A stretch of DNA of 13,438 bases from Gammaproteobacteria bacterium (lineage in GTDB: Bacteria; Pseudomonadota; Gammaproteobacteria; Natronospirales; REEB76): assembly GCA_028871235.1 (NCBI GenBank), contig JAGWNO010000042.1:1-13438 (forward strand), written 5' to 3'. Each line of letters begins with the position of its first letter. Position 1 is the first letter of the stretch. Below are positions 5,285 through 12,907 of the stretch, piece by piece. A program made the translations under genes and the position numbers. The notes under the pieces are model-generated. The model was not told the origin of the DNA and did no database searches. It was given only the letters and a program-made list of their open reading frames with translations.

Positions 5285-6328
5285 ATGTTCAAGAGCCTGC
5301 GCGGATTTTTCTCCACCGACCTGTCCATCGACCTCGGTACCGCCAATACGCTTATCTATATGCGCGGCAAGGGCATCATCCTGAACGAGCCCTCGGTGGT
5401 CGCCATCCGCGAGGAACCGGGCCGCGGCAACAAGATCATTGAAGCCTACGGCGCCGACGCCAAACGCATGCTGGGGCGCACCCCCGGCAACATCGTCGCG
5501 ATCCGCCCCATGAAGGACGGCGTGATTGCCGACTTCACCGTCACCGAGCAGATGCTCAAGCATTTCATCAAGAAGGCCCACGGCAACCGTTACCTCCGCC
5601 CCACCCCGCGGGTGCTGGTGTGCGTTCCCTACGGCGCCACCCAGGTGGAACGTCGCGCCATCCGCGAGTCGGCGGCCGGTGCCGGCGCCCGCAAAGTCTA
5701 CCTTATCGAGGAGCCCATGGCCGCCGCCATCGGCGCCGGCCTGCCGGTACATGAAGCCAAAGGCTCCATGGTGCTGGATATCGGCGGCGGCACTTCCGAG
5801 GTGGCGGTCATCTCCCTTAACGGCATCGTCTACGCCGCCTCGGCGCGTATCGGCGGTGACAAGTTCGATGAGGCCATCATCGCCTACGTGCGCCGCAACT
5901 ATGGCACGCTCATCGGTGAGGCCACCGCCGAGCGCATCAAGCACGAGATCGGCTCCGCCTATCCCGGCAAGGAACTGCGGGAACTGGAGGTGAAGGGCCG
6001 TAACCTGTCCGAGGGCGTGCCCCGCAGCTTCATGCTCAACAGCAATGAAATCCTCGAAGCCCTGCAGGAACCCCTGGCCGGCATCGTCGGCGCGGTCAAA
6101 ACCGCCCTGGAACAGACCCCCCCGGAACTGGGATCCGATGTGGCCACCAACGGCATCGTGCTCACCGGGGGCGGTGCGCTGCTGCGCGACATCGATCGCC
6201 TGCTGCGGGAGGAAACCGGCCTGCCGGTGGTGATCTCCGATGACCCGCTGACCTGTGTAGCCCGCGGCGGCGGCAAGGTGCTGGAACTCATCGACGAATA
6301 CGGCCCGGAAACCTTCGCCGTCGAATGA
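5285..6328 (+). CDS. mreB: Rod shape-determining protein MreB, actin-like cytoskeletal filament
   Basis: A 347-residue protein, standard for MreB. MreB binds ATP, polymerises as filaments on the inner face of the membrane, and directs the elongasome. Actin-fold motifs are in order: phosphate-1 loop DLGTANTLIY (16-25), the RPMKDGVIADF block (74-84), phosphate-2 loop LDIGGGTSEVAVI (164-176), GGDKFDEAI (190-198), and the adenosine-binding GIVLTGGGALL (290-300). The N-terminal MFKSLRGFFS is the conserved membrane-anchoring start. For that reason I choose ATG 5285 rather than the GTG at 5180, which would add 35 non-conserved residues. No clear Shine-Dalgarno precedes ATG 5285. First gene of the plus-strand cell-wall cluster; mreC begins 166 bp after its stop. 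Confidence 0.98.
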   Translation: MFKSLRGFFSTDLSIDLGTANTLIYMRGKGIILNEPSVVAIREEPGRGNKIIEAYGADAKRMLGRTPGNIVAIRPMKDGVIADFTVTEQMLKHFIKKAHGNRYLRPTPRVLVCVPYGATQVERRAIRESAAGAGARKVYLIEEPMAAAIGAGLPVHEAKGSMVLDIGGGTSEVAVISLNGIVYAASARIGGDKFDEAIIAYVRRNYGTLIGEATAERIKHEIGSAYPGKELRELEVKGRNLSEGVPRSFMLNSNEILEALQEPLAGIVGAVKTALEQTPPELGSDVATNGIVLTGGGALLRDIDRLLREETGLPVVISDDPLTCVARGGGKVLELIDEYGPETFAVE

Positions 6329-6494
6329 CGGCAGCGACATTCGCGGTCCCCCAAGGCCCCGCGGGTTGCGGCGGGTGCGTATCGCAAGCAGAATCCCGGA
6401 CCTATACACTGCGGTCACATACCGCCCCGAGGTCCGCGTGCACCTGCTGATTCCCATGATGGCGTGCCCCTTGTCTCGCGCGGACTGAGCCGGC

Positions 6495-7421
6495 ATGTTC
6501 AGTCTCCGTCAACAGCGTGCGCCGCAGCTGTTTTCCAGCAATCCCGCCGGTGCGGTGCGCACGCTGCTGCTCATCGTCGTATGCATCGCACTCATGTTCT
6601 ACGATCACCAGCGCGGCCATCTGGAGAAGGTGCATGCGGCGCTGTCGACGCTGGTCTATCCGGTACAGGCGCTGGTGAACGCGCCCTACGCCCTGGTCAA
6701 CTGGGCTGAGGACAAGCTGGCTACCCACAATTCACTGCTGGCGGAGAACACCAGACTCAGGCAACAGGCGCTCGTGGATGCCGTGCAATTGCAGCAACTA
6801 GCCGCGCTGCAGCAGGAGAACACCCGTCTGCGGGAACTCATGCAGGCTGGCAGCAGACTCACCGGCCATGTGGTGGCGGCGGATCTGCTGGCAGTGGACC
6901 TGGACCCGTTCCGCCATATGGCGGTCATCGACAAAGGCACCCATGACGGCGCCTTCGCCGGCCAGACGCTGCTGGACGCCCATGGCATCGTCGGCCAGAT
7001 CCTGCGCGCCGGACCGGTGTCCTCCGAAGCCGCGCTCATCACCGATCCGGGCCAGGCTATCCAGGTGGAGATCAACCGCACCGGTCTGCGGACCCTGGCG
7101 GTAGGCAGCGCCGACGTGGACGTCCTGTCGCTGCCTTATCTGCCCAACAACGCTGATGTGCGCCAGGGCGACCTGCTGGTGAGTTCCGGGCTTGACGGCC
7201 GCTATCCGCCCGGCTATCCGGTGGGTGTGATCACCGCAGTGACGCGTGATCCGGCGGAGCCTTTCGCCAACGTGAGTGCGCGGCCGGCGGCGGACCTGGA
7301 TCACGGCCACGACGTGCTGCTGTATTTCCCGGTGGAAACGCCGCCACCTTTACCGAAACCCGCGCCGTCCGCAGCCAAAAAAAAGCCCGTAAAGAAACAC
7401 ATCAAGAAGCAACCGCGATGA
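6495..7421 (+). CDS. mreC: Rod shape-determining protein MreC
   Basis: A 308-residue bitopic inner-membrane protein that links MreB inside the cell to PBP2 and RodA and activates them. Visible: a short basic N-terminus, one membrane segment at about 20-36 (AVRTLLLIVVCIALMF), a periplasmic coiled coil at about 72-117 with repeated LLAENTRLRQ / ALQQENTRLREL units, a beta-rich core (about 120-275), and a Pro- then Lys-rich tail (PAPSAAKKKPVKKHIKK). The stop overlaps the mreD start by 4 bases (ATGA, 7418-7421). Oddity: the Lys tail contains A8 ending as A AAA AAG in frame, and the -1 frame from there opens directly into mreD. ATG 6495 has only a weak ribosome-binding site. Confidence 0.97.
   Translation: MFSLRQQRAPQLFSSNPAGAVRTLLLIVVCIALMFYDHQRGHLEKVHAALSTLVYPVQALVNAPYALVNWAEDKLATHNSLLAENTRLRQQALVDAVQLQQLAALQQENTRLRELMQAGSRLTGHVVAADLLAVDLDPFRHMAVIDKGTHDGAFAGQTLLDAHGIVGQILRAGPVSSEAALITDPGQAIQVEINRTGLRTLAVGSADVDVLSLPYLPNNADVRQGDLLVSSGLDGRYPPGYPVGVITAVTRDPAEPFANVSARPAADLDHGHDVLLYFPVETPPPLPKPAPSAAKKKPVKKHIKKQPR
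7379..7385 (+). other. dnaX-type slippery heptamer A AAA AAG near the end of mreC
   Basis: In the mreC frame the codons are AAA (7377), AAA (7380) and AAG (7383), so bases 7379-7385 read A-AAA-AAG, the form used for programmed -1 frameshifting in Escherichia coli dnaX. After a -1 shift the frame reads 11 sense codons and enters the mreD ATG in phase. No Shine-Dalgarno-like stimulator is seen upstream and no strong hairpin directly downstream. Confidence 0.4.
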
Positions 7422-7909
7422 GGACCTCGCTGCCGCGCCGCGCCAACTGGGTGATCGCCGCCACTTATATAGTGGCGCTGCTGTTCACCATCTGGCCGCT
7501 GCCGAACTGGGCGGAGCCGTTCCGTCCCGCCTGGGTGGTCCTCGTCACTATTTACTGGTGCCTGTTCCTGCCGCATCGCGTGGGACTGCTGGTGAGCTTC
7601 GTGGTGGGCGTGCTGGTGGATACCTTGAGCGGCGGCCTGCTGGGCGAGCATGCCCTGGCGCTCATCCTGGTGGCATGGGTGACGCTGAAGCTGCATCTGC
7701 AGGTCCGCGTGTACCCCTGGTGGCAACAGGCGCTGGTGGTGCTCAGCCTGATGGCCCTCTACACCTTCGTGCTGTTCTGGGTGGACGGCATGCTCGGTTA
7801 TACCCAAGGCGCCATGACACGCTGGATGCCGCTGCTGGTCACCACCGTACTGTGGCCATGGGTGGTACAGCTCCTCAATCTGTTGCAGCAGCGCTATCAG
7901 GTGAGCTGA
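7418..7909 (+). CDS. mreD: Rod shape-determining protein MreD
   Basis: A 163-residue, very hydrophobic protein, the usual size for MreD, a polytopic inner-membrane partner in the MreBCD complex. Five or six membrane segments are visible, for example about 10-27 (VIAATYIVALLFTIWPL), 37-52, 55-75 (VGLLVSFVVGVLVDTLSGG), 78-92, 103-122 and 136-156. The segment VGVLVDTLSGGLLGEHAL is characteristic of the family. It starts by a 4-base ATGA overlap with mreC, so translation is coupled. The stop TGA (7907-7909) touches a further ATG at 7910. Confidence 0.95.
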   Translation: MRTSLPRRANWVIAATYIVALLFTIWPLPNWAEPFRPAWVVLVTIYWCLFLPHRVGLLVSFVVGVLVDTLSGGLLGEHALALILVAWVTLKLHLQVRVYPWWQQALVVLSLMALYTFVLFWVDGMLGYTQGAMTRWMPLLVTTVLWPWVVQLLNLLQQRYQVS

Positions 7910-7933
7910 ATGGCTGCGGCAACACCTCGCTGA
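7910..7933 (+). other. 7-codon mini-ORF with good ribosome-binding site between mreD and mrdA
   Basis: ATG 7910 follows the mreD stop without a gap and is preceded by AGGTGAG (7899-7905), a near-consensus Shine-Dalgarno at 4-base spacing. It encodes MAAATPR and stops at TGA 7931-7933, six bases before the mrdA ATG (7940) and in the same frame. The mrdA start has no purine-rich site of its own, so ribosomes finishing the mini-ORF could reinitiate there. A start at 7910 with stop readthrough would give an extended PBP2. Confidence 0.25.
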
Positions 7934-7939
7934 CCAGCC

Positions 7940-9811
7940 ATGGCGCGCGTCCGCATCCGCAATGAGTGGCTGGAACGCCACCAGTTTACGCTGCGCATCG
8001 TCGTCGTCGGCATCATCGGCCTGGTGCTGCTGCTGACGGTGGCGGCACGGCTGTTCTATCTGCAGGTCATCAACCATTCCCATTACGCCACGCTCGCGGA
8101 AGGTAACCGGTTGCATGACGAACCGGTGACGCCGCCGCGCGGCCTCATATTCGACCGCAACGGCGTATTGCTGGCGGAGAACCGGCCAAGCTATGAGATG
8201 GACATCATCCCAGAACAGGTTGACGACCTGCAGGCAACGCTGACTGCCCTCGGACAAGTCGTCAATATACGCCCGCAGGACCTCAAGCAATTCGACGATC
8301 TGCTCAAGACCAAGCAGCCATTCCAGCCGCTGCCGCTGCGCACCGACCTGTCCGACGTGGAAGTGGCACGCTTCGCGGTGGACCGGCAGAACTTTCCGGG
8401 CGTGGACATCCGCGCCTCGCTGTCACGTTACTATCCGTTAGGCCCGGCTACCGCGCACGTAGTGGGCTATGTGGGCATTATCAGCGCCGATGAGCTCGCC
8501 AAGCTGAACCCCGCGCAGTACATCAGCACTTCACAAGTGGGCAAGATAGGCGTGGAGGGCGCCTACGAAAATCTGCTGCATGGCTCGGTGGGCATGCGTC
8601 AGGTTGAGACCAATGCACAAGGGCGGGCGGTGCGGGTGGTGTCTTATACTCCGCCGGTGCCGGGCAGTGACCTGTATCTCAGTATCGATGTGCGCGTGCA
8701 GCAAGCCGCCGAAAAAGCTTTGGGCAATGATAGTGGCGCGGTCATCGCCATCAATCCGCAGAATGGCGAGGTGCTGGCGCTGGTGAGTAAGCCCACCTAC
8801 GACCCCAACCTGTTCGTGAGCGGTATCAGTACCGTTGATTACGCCAATCTCAGCAACGACCCATCGCAGCCGCTGTTCAACCGCGTGTTGCGCGGCCAGT
8901 ATCCGCCAGGTTCCACCATCAAACCGTTCCTGGGTCTGGCAGCGCTCAACTACGGCGTGCTCAACCCGTTCAAGGACCTGATGTGTCCCGGCTACTTCTA
9001 CCTGCAGGGCAATCCCAATCCCTACCGCGACTGGAAACGCGGCGGCCATGGCGAAATTGATCTTCCCGGTGCAATCACCGAATCCTGTGATGTGTATTTC
9101 TACACGGTTGCCCTCAAGCTCGGCATCGACAAGATCCACGACTTTCTCACCGCATTCGGCTTCGGTGAATCCACGGGACTCGGCCTCATGGGTGAACAGG
9201 TCGGTGTGGTGCCTTCACCACAATGGAAGCGCAGGACCCTGCACCAGCCGTGGTACCTGGGTGAGACCGTGATTACCGGCATCGGCCAGGGGTATCTGCT
9301 GGTGACGCCGCTGCAGCTGGCAGACGCCACCGCCGCCCTGTCCATGCACGGCCAGCGCTTTGTGCCGCACCTGTTGCACGCCATCGGTGATCCGCTCTCG
9401 GGCATAGTGAGCGATACCACCCCGCACGCGCTGCCGGAGGTGGGCGAATCCGACCCGCAGGCATGGGACCTCGTCATCAAGGCCATGCAGAATGCGGTGG
9501 CCAGCGTCCACGGCACCGCCCACGGCATCAGCTACGGTGCGCAGTTCAGCATCGCCGGCAAGACCGGCACGGCGCAGGTGCACCGCAAGCGCCTCGGCGT
9601 CTTCGGCGAGGAGGATGAATCCGACATCCCCAAGGCGCTGCGTGACAACGCGCTGTTCATTGCCTTCGCGCCCGTGAGCAACCCGCGTATCGCCGTGGCG
9701 GTGGTGGTGGAGCACGGCGGCGGCGGCGGCTCCACGGCGGCACCGATAGCGCGCAAGGTAATGGACGCGTATCTTCTACAGAAACCCGGCGACAAGCCCA
9801 CAGCACCATGA
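7940..9811 (+). CDS. mrdA: Penicillin-binding protein 2, elongasome DD-transpeptidase
   Basis: A 623-residue class B PBP, the size of PBP2. It cross-links new side-wall peptidoglycan made by RodA and is the target of mecillinam-type beta-lactams. Visible: cytoplasmic basic N-terminus, one membrane anchor (about 18-38), a PBP dimerisation region (about 60-240, with TPPRGLIFDRNG at 64-75), and a transpeptidase domain (about 255-610). Catalytic motifs: S325-T-I-K328 (PPGSTIKP), S382-C-D384 (the SxD form known for PBP2, in place of SxN) and K541-T-G-T (AGKTGTAQ). The SRYYPLG and YVGIIS stretches at about 162-181 and GKIGVEGAYE (201-210) are family marks. It overlaps rodA by 4 bases (ATGA). ATG 7940 has a poor ribosome-binding site (see the mini-ORF at 7910). 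Confidence 0.98.
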   Translation: MARVRIRNEWLERHQFTLRIVVVGIIGLVLLLTVAARLFYLQVINHSHYATLAEGNRLHDEPVTPPRGLIFDRNGVLLAENRPSYEMDIIPEQVDDLQATLTALGQVVNIRPQDLKQFDDLLKTKQPFQPLPLRTDLSDVEVARFAVDRQNFPGVDIRASLSRYYPLGPATAHVVGYVGIISADELAKLNPAQYISTSQVGKIGVEGAYENLLHGSVGMRQVETNAQGRAVRVVSYTPPVPGSDLYLSIDVRVQQAAEKALGNDSGAVIAINPQNGEVLALVSKPTYDPNLFVSGISTVDYANLSNDPSQPLFNRVLRGQYPPGSTIKPFLGLAALNYGVLNPFKDLMCPGYFYLQGNPNPYRDWKRGGHGEIDLPGAITESCDVYFYTVALKLGIDKIHDFLTAFGFGESTGLGLMGEQVGVVPSPQWKRRTLHQPWYLGETVITGIGQGYLLVTPLQLADATAALSMHGQRFVPHLLHAIGDPLSGIVSDTTPHALPEVGESDPQAWDLVIKAMQNAVASVHGTAHGISYGAQFSIAGKTGTAQVHRKRLGVFGEEDESDIPKALRDNALFIAFAPVSNPRIAVAVVVEHGGGGGSTAAPIARKVMDAYLLQKPGDKPTAP

Positions 9812-10947
9812 TCTTCAGCGGCTCCACCTCGTCCTATAACGCCATGGGTGAACTGACCCTCGGTGAACAGCTGTTGCGCCGTCTCAACCTCGACGGGCCG
9901 CTGCTGGTGGCGGTGTTGGCGCTGGCGGTGACCGGTCTCGCCATCCTCTATGGCGCCAGCAACGCGGATGCGGGTGCGGTCTACCGCCAGGCGATCCGCC
10001 TGGGATTTTCCTTCGGTGTGCTGCTGGTGGTGGCACAGATCTCACCGCAGTTCCTCCGCCTGTGGTCACCATGGCTATTCGCCGTCGGTCTGGTGCTGCT
10101 CATCCTGACCCTGCATTCCGGCCACATCGGCCGCGGCGCGCAGCGCTGGCTGTCCCTCGGCGTGGTGCGCTTCCAGCCCTCGGAAATCATGAAGATTGCC
10201 GTGCCCATGATGGTGGCCTGGTATCTGCATGACAAACCGCTGCCGCCACATTGGAAGCAGCTGTCGCTGCTGGCCGCCATCGTGGTGGTCCCGGTACTGC
10301 TGATAGCGGTGCAGCCGGACCTGGGCACCGCGCTGCTGATCCTGAGCGCCGGCGCCTTCGGCGTGTTCCTCGCGGGCCTGCGTTGGCGCGTCATCATCCT
10401 GCTGGTGGTGCTGCTGGCCGTAGCCACCCCCATCGTCTGGCACTTCATGCACGATTACCAGCGGGAACGCGTGCTCACCCTCATCAATCCGCAGCGTGAT
10501 CCGCTGGGCGCCGGCTACCACATCATCCAATCGGAAATCGCCATCGGTTCCGGCGGCGTATTCGGCAAGGGATGGCTGCACGGCACCCAGTCGCAGTTGG
10601 ATTTTCTGCCGGAAAGCTCCACGGATTTCATCTTCGCGGTGCTGGGCGAGCAATTCGGCTTCATCGGCGTGCTCGCCTTGCTGGGGTTGTATGGCTTTAT
10701 CATCGGACGCTCGCTCTATATCGCAGTGCACGCCCAGGACACCTTCTCGCGGCTGCTGGCCGGCGCTCTCACCATGGCATTCTTCAGTTACGTGTTCATC
10801 AACAGCGGCATGGTTTCAGGGTTGCTGCCGGTGGTCGGCGTGCCGCTGCCGCTGGTGAGCTACGGCGGCACGTCCATGATGACGCTGATGGCGGGCTTCG
10901 GTATCCTCATGAGCATCCACTCGCATCGCAAACTTGTGTCCTCGTGA
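9808..10947 (+). CDS. rodA: RodA, SEDS-family peptidoglycan glycosyltransferase
   Basis: A 379-residue polytopic membrane protein of the SEDS family. RodA polymerises lipid II into glycan strands in complex with PBP2. Family motifs: GRGAQRWL (108-115), FQPSEIMK (122-129), QPDLGTA (169-175) with the catalytic/essential Asp at 171, NPQRDPLGAGYH (227-238), FLPESSTDFIFAVLGEQFG (266-284) and VPLPLVSYGGTS (345-356). About ten hydrophobic segments are visible. The start ATG 9808 overlaps the mrdA stop (ATGA). Met13 (9844) is an alternative that removes a polar leader, but the overlap favours the upstream start. The stop overlaps a GTG of mltB (GTGA, 10944-10947). Confidence 0.98.
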   Translation: MIFSGSTSSYNAMGELTLGEQLLRRLNLDGPLLVAVLALAVTGLAILYGASNADAGAVYRQAIRLGFSFGVLLVVAQISPQFLRLWSPWLFAVGLVLLILTLHSGHIGRGAQRWLSLGVVRFQPSEIMKIAVPMMVAWYLHDKPLPPHWKQLSLLAAIVVVPVLLIAVQPDLGTALLILSAGAFGVFLAGLRWRVIILLVVLLAVATPIVWHFMHDYQRERVLTLINPQRDPLGAGYHIIQSEIAIGSGGVFGKGWLHGTQSQLDFLPESSTDFIFAVLGEQFGFIGVLALLGLYGFIIGRSLYIAVHAQDTFSRLLAGALTMAFFSYVFINSGMVSGLLPVVGVPLPLVSYGGTSMMTLMAGFGILMSIHSHRKLVSS

Positions 10948-11975
10948 AACACCGCATGTATAAGAGTCGCCCCACGATCCGCCTGTTGGCGTTTTGCAGC
11001 GCCGTCCTGCTCGCCTTTCCGACCCGCTTCGCCGCCGCGGCGGGATACGTCGATCGGCCCGAGGTGCAGCAGTTCATCACCCGTATGGTGCAGCAGGACG
11101 GATTCGACAAGGCCTGGCTCGAGCAGGTGTTCGCCGCCGCCCAGAAGCGCGACGCCATACTCACCGCCATCGCCAAGCCTTATGAGTCCAGGCCCTGGTA
11201 CCAATACAACGCCCTGTTCGTAACTGATCGGCGCATCACCGCCGGCGTCAGTTTCTGGGAGCAGCACCGCGCGGAGCTGCAGAAAGCCGAGGCTGTCTAC
11301 GGGATACCGGCATCGCTCATCGTCGCCATTCTCGGCGTGGAAAGCTTCTACGGTCATCAGAAAGGCGGCTATCCCGTCCTGGATGCACTCACCACACTCA
11401 GTTTCGACTATCCGCCACGGGCAGCCTTCTTCCAGGGGGAGCTGGAGCAGTATCTGCTCATGTGCCGCGAACAAGCGTTCGATCCGCGCATCCCCACCGG
11501 CTCCTATGCCGGTGCCATGGGCGTCCCGCAGTTCATGCCGGACAGTTACCGCCAGTACGCAGTGACCTTCGACGGCATGGGCAAACCCGATATATGGAAT
11601 GACTGGGCGGACATCATCGGCAGCGTGGCCAACTTTTTCCATGCGCACGGCTGGCAGCAGGACGGCCTGGTGGCAGTGCCCGCCGCCCTGCCACAAAACA
11701 TGCCGCTACCCGCGGATACCGCCAATTACGCACCCGTCACCGTCGCTGCGTTGCGCGAACAGCATGTGTTCCTGAGCGCCGGCGTACCGGATGATGAAGA
11801 GGCGATCCTGGTACCGCTGCAGCTGCAGCATGGTACCGATTACTGGGTTGGACTGCACAATTTCCGCGTACTCACCCAGTACAACAAGAGTGCGCTGTAC
11901 GCCATGGCGGTAATCAGTCTCGGCAGACGTATCGCCGAGGCACGTGCGGAGCTGGCTCATAGTGCACCGCCGTAA
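10944..11975 (+). CDS. mltB: Membrane-bound/periplasmic lytic murein transglycosylase B
   Basis: MltB cleaves glycan strands between MurNAc and GlcNAc, forming 1,6-anhydroMurNAc ends in the periplasm. The protein is 343 residues from GTG 10944, or 339 from ATG 10956. I give GTG 10944 because it makes a GTGA coupling overlap with rodA, but ATG 10956 is equally possible. Numbering from ATG: hydrophobic signal at about 8-29, catalytic Glu E129 in ILGVESFYG, then GGYPVLDALTTLSFDYPPR (137-155), GSYAGAMGVPQFMPDSY (182-198) and DIWNDWADIIGSVANFF (212-228), all matching the MltB/SLT_2 family. The signal ends in FAAAAG, suggesting signal peptidase I. The only Cys in the signal (LAFC, position 14) is a poor lipobox, unlike E. 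coli MltB, which is a lipoprotein. The gene overlaps rlpA. Confidence 0.95.
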   Translation: MKHRMYKSRPTIRLLAFCSAVLLAFPTRFAAAAGYVDRPEVQQFITRMVQQDGFDKAWLEQVFAAAQKRDAILTAIAKPYESRPWYQYNALFVTDRRITAGVSFWEQHRAELQKAEAVYGIPASLIVAILGVESFYGHQKGGYPVLDALTTLSFDYPPRAAFFQGELEQYLLMCREQAFDPRIPTGSYAGAMGVPQFMPDSYRQYAVTFDGMGKPDIWNDWADIIGSVANFFHAHGWQQDGLVAVPAALPQNMPLPADTANYAPVTVAALREQHVFLSAGVPDDEEAILVPLQLQHGTDYWVGLHNFRVLTQYNKSALYAMAVISLGRRIAEARAELAHSAPP

Positions 11976-12804
11976 CTTGCGCGCCGCGTGCGCATGTACG
12001 CTGGCGGTGCTGGTGGTCGCTGCCTGCGCGCAATTCCCCACCGGGGACTACGGCCCCGCGCACCCGGTGGATGTGTCGCAGATCCCCGATGCGGTACCGC
12101 GTGTCGAACCCAGGAGCCCCTATGGCAACCCGTCGTCCTACACCGTGGACGGACAGGACTATAGAGTCCTGCCCAACTGCCATGGCTACCACGAACGCGG
12201 CATCGCTTCATGGTACGGCAGCAAATTCCACGGCGGCCGCACTGCCGATGGCGAGACATACGACATGTACGCCATGACCGCCGCCAACAAGGTGCTGCCG
12301 CTGCCCTGCTACGTGCGCGTCACCAATCTGCAGAATGACAGAAGCGTCGTCGTCAAGGTGAACGATCGCGGTCCATTCGTGGAGAATCGCATCATCGACC
12401 TGTCCTATGCGGCGGCCGCCAAGATCGGCATGCTTGGCACCGGCACCGCGCTGGTGGAGGTGCAGGCAGTGACGCCGGGCGAGCCCGTGCAACCCGCAGG
12501 CCCAGGCAGCAGCCAGCCGCTGCCGTCTGGAATACCCGCAACTGGCGCTGCTACCGGCAGCATCAGCAGACCGCAACTGTTCCTGCAACTCGGCGCCTTC
12601 GCCGAGCGCAATAATGCGCAGCGCCTGCTGCGGCGGCTGCAGGCGGCAAACATCGCGCCAGCCTTCATCCTCACCGAGTCCGATGGTGCGCGCACGCTCT
12701 ACAAACTGCGCGTCGGCCCCATCCCGGATGTGGCGCAAGTGGATAGCTTGACGGCGCGACTGGCGACCCTGGGTTTTAGCGATACCCAGGTCGTGATCCC
12801 CTGA
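11962..12804 (+). CDS. rlpA: RlpA-like lipoprotein, DPBB plus SPOR domains
   Basis: A 280-residue protein. RlpA is an outer-membrane lipoprotein that binds denuded glycan strands by its SPOR domain; in Pseudomonas aeruginosa the DPBB domain is a lytic transglycosylase. Visible: basic N-terminus, hydrophobic stretch and lipobox VAAC with lipidated Cys22; DPBB domain (about 79-170: GIASWYGSKFHGGRTADGETYDMYAM, VVVKVNDRGPF, IIDLSYAAA); a Pro/Gly linker (172-200); and a SPOR domain (204-280, QLFLQLGAFAERNNA to the end). I chose GTG 11962 because it gives a compact lipoprotein signal; GTG 11944 would add six residues. It overlaps mltB by 14 bases. Odd: TAANK where TAAHK is usual (Asn109), and two extra cysteines, C73 and C116. 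Confidence 0.94.
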   Translation: MHRRNLRAACACTLAVLVVAACAQFPTGDYGPAHPVDVSQIPDAVPRVEPRSPYGNPSSYTVDGQDYRVLPNCHGYHERGIASWYGSKFHGGRTADGETYDMYAMTAANKVLPLPCYVRVTNLQNDRSVVVKVNDRGPFVENRIIDLSYAAAAKIGMLGTGTALVEVQAVTPGEPVQPAGPGSSQPLPSGIPATGAATGSISRPQLFLQLGAFAERNNAQRLLRRLQAANIAPAFILTESDGARTLYKLRVGPIPDVAQVDSLTARLATLGFSDTQVVIP

Positions 12805-12907
12805 AACGGTATTCTTCCGCAGTCTGTCGCGTTAAAATCGCTGCCTGGTCCGGCCCCGCCCGGCCCGTCATCCACATCTGTTCCTGTCATCTGCCTGAGG
12901 TACTCCC

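Noticed and set aside
6329..6494. Separate promoter for mreC in the 166-bp gap after mreB
   Set aside because: TATACA at 6403-6408 is a fair -10, but no acceptable -35 lies 16-18 bases upstream, so the evidence is too weak to call.
5240..6496. 418-codon open frame on the minus strand opposite mreB
   Set aside because: Longer than mreB itself but an antisense shadow: in GC-rich genes one antisense frame often stays open. The product is Gly/Asp/His-rich without family motifs, while mreB carries every actin-fold motif.
7301..8290. 329-codon minus-strand frame opposite mreC-mreD-mrdA
   Set aside because: A His/Gln-rich, low-complexity product spanning three well-supported genes on the other strand; a shadow.
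10572..10943. Long upstream extension of the mltB frame inside rodA
   Set aside because: The extension is Arg/His/Ala-rich out-of-frame rodA sequence; a good signal peptide begins at 10944-10956.
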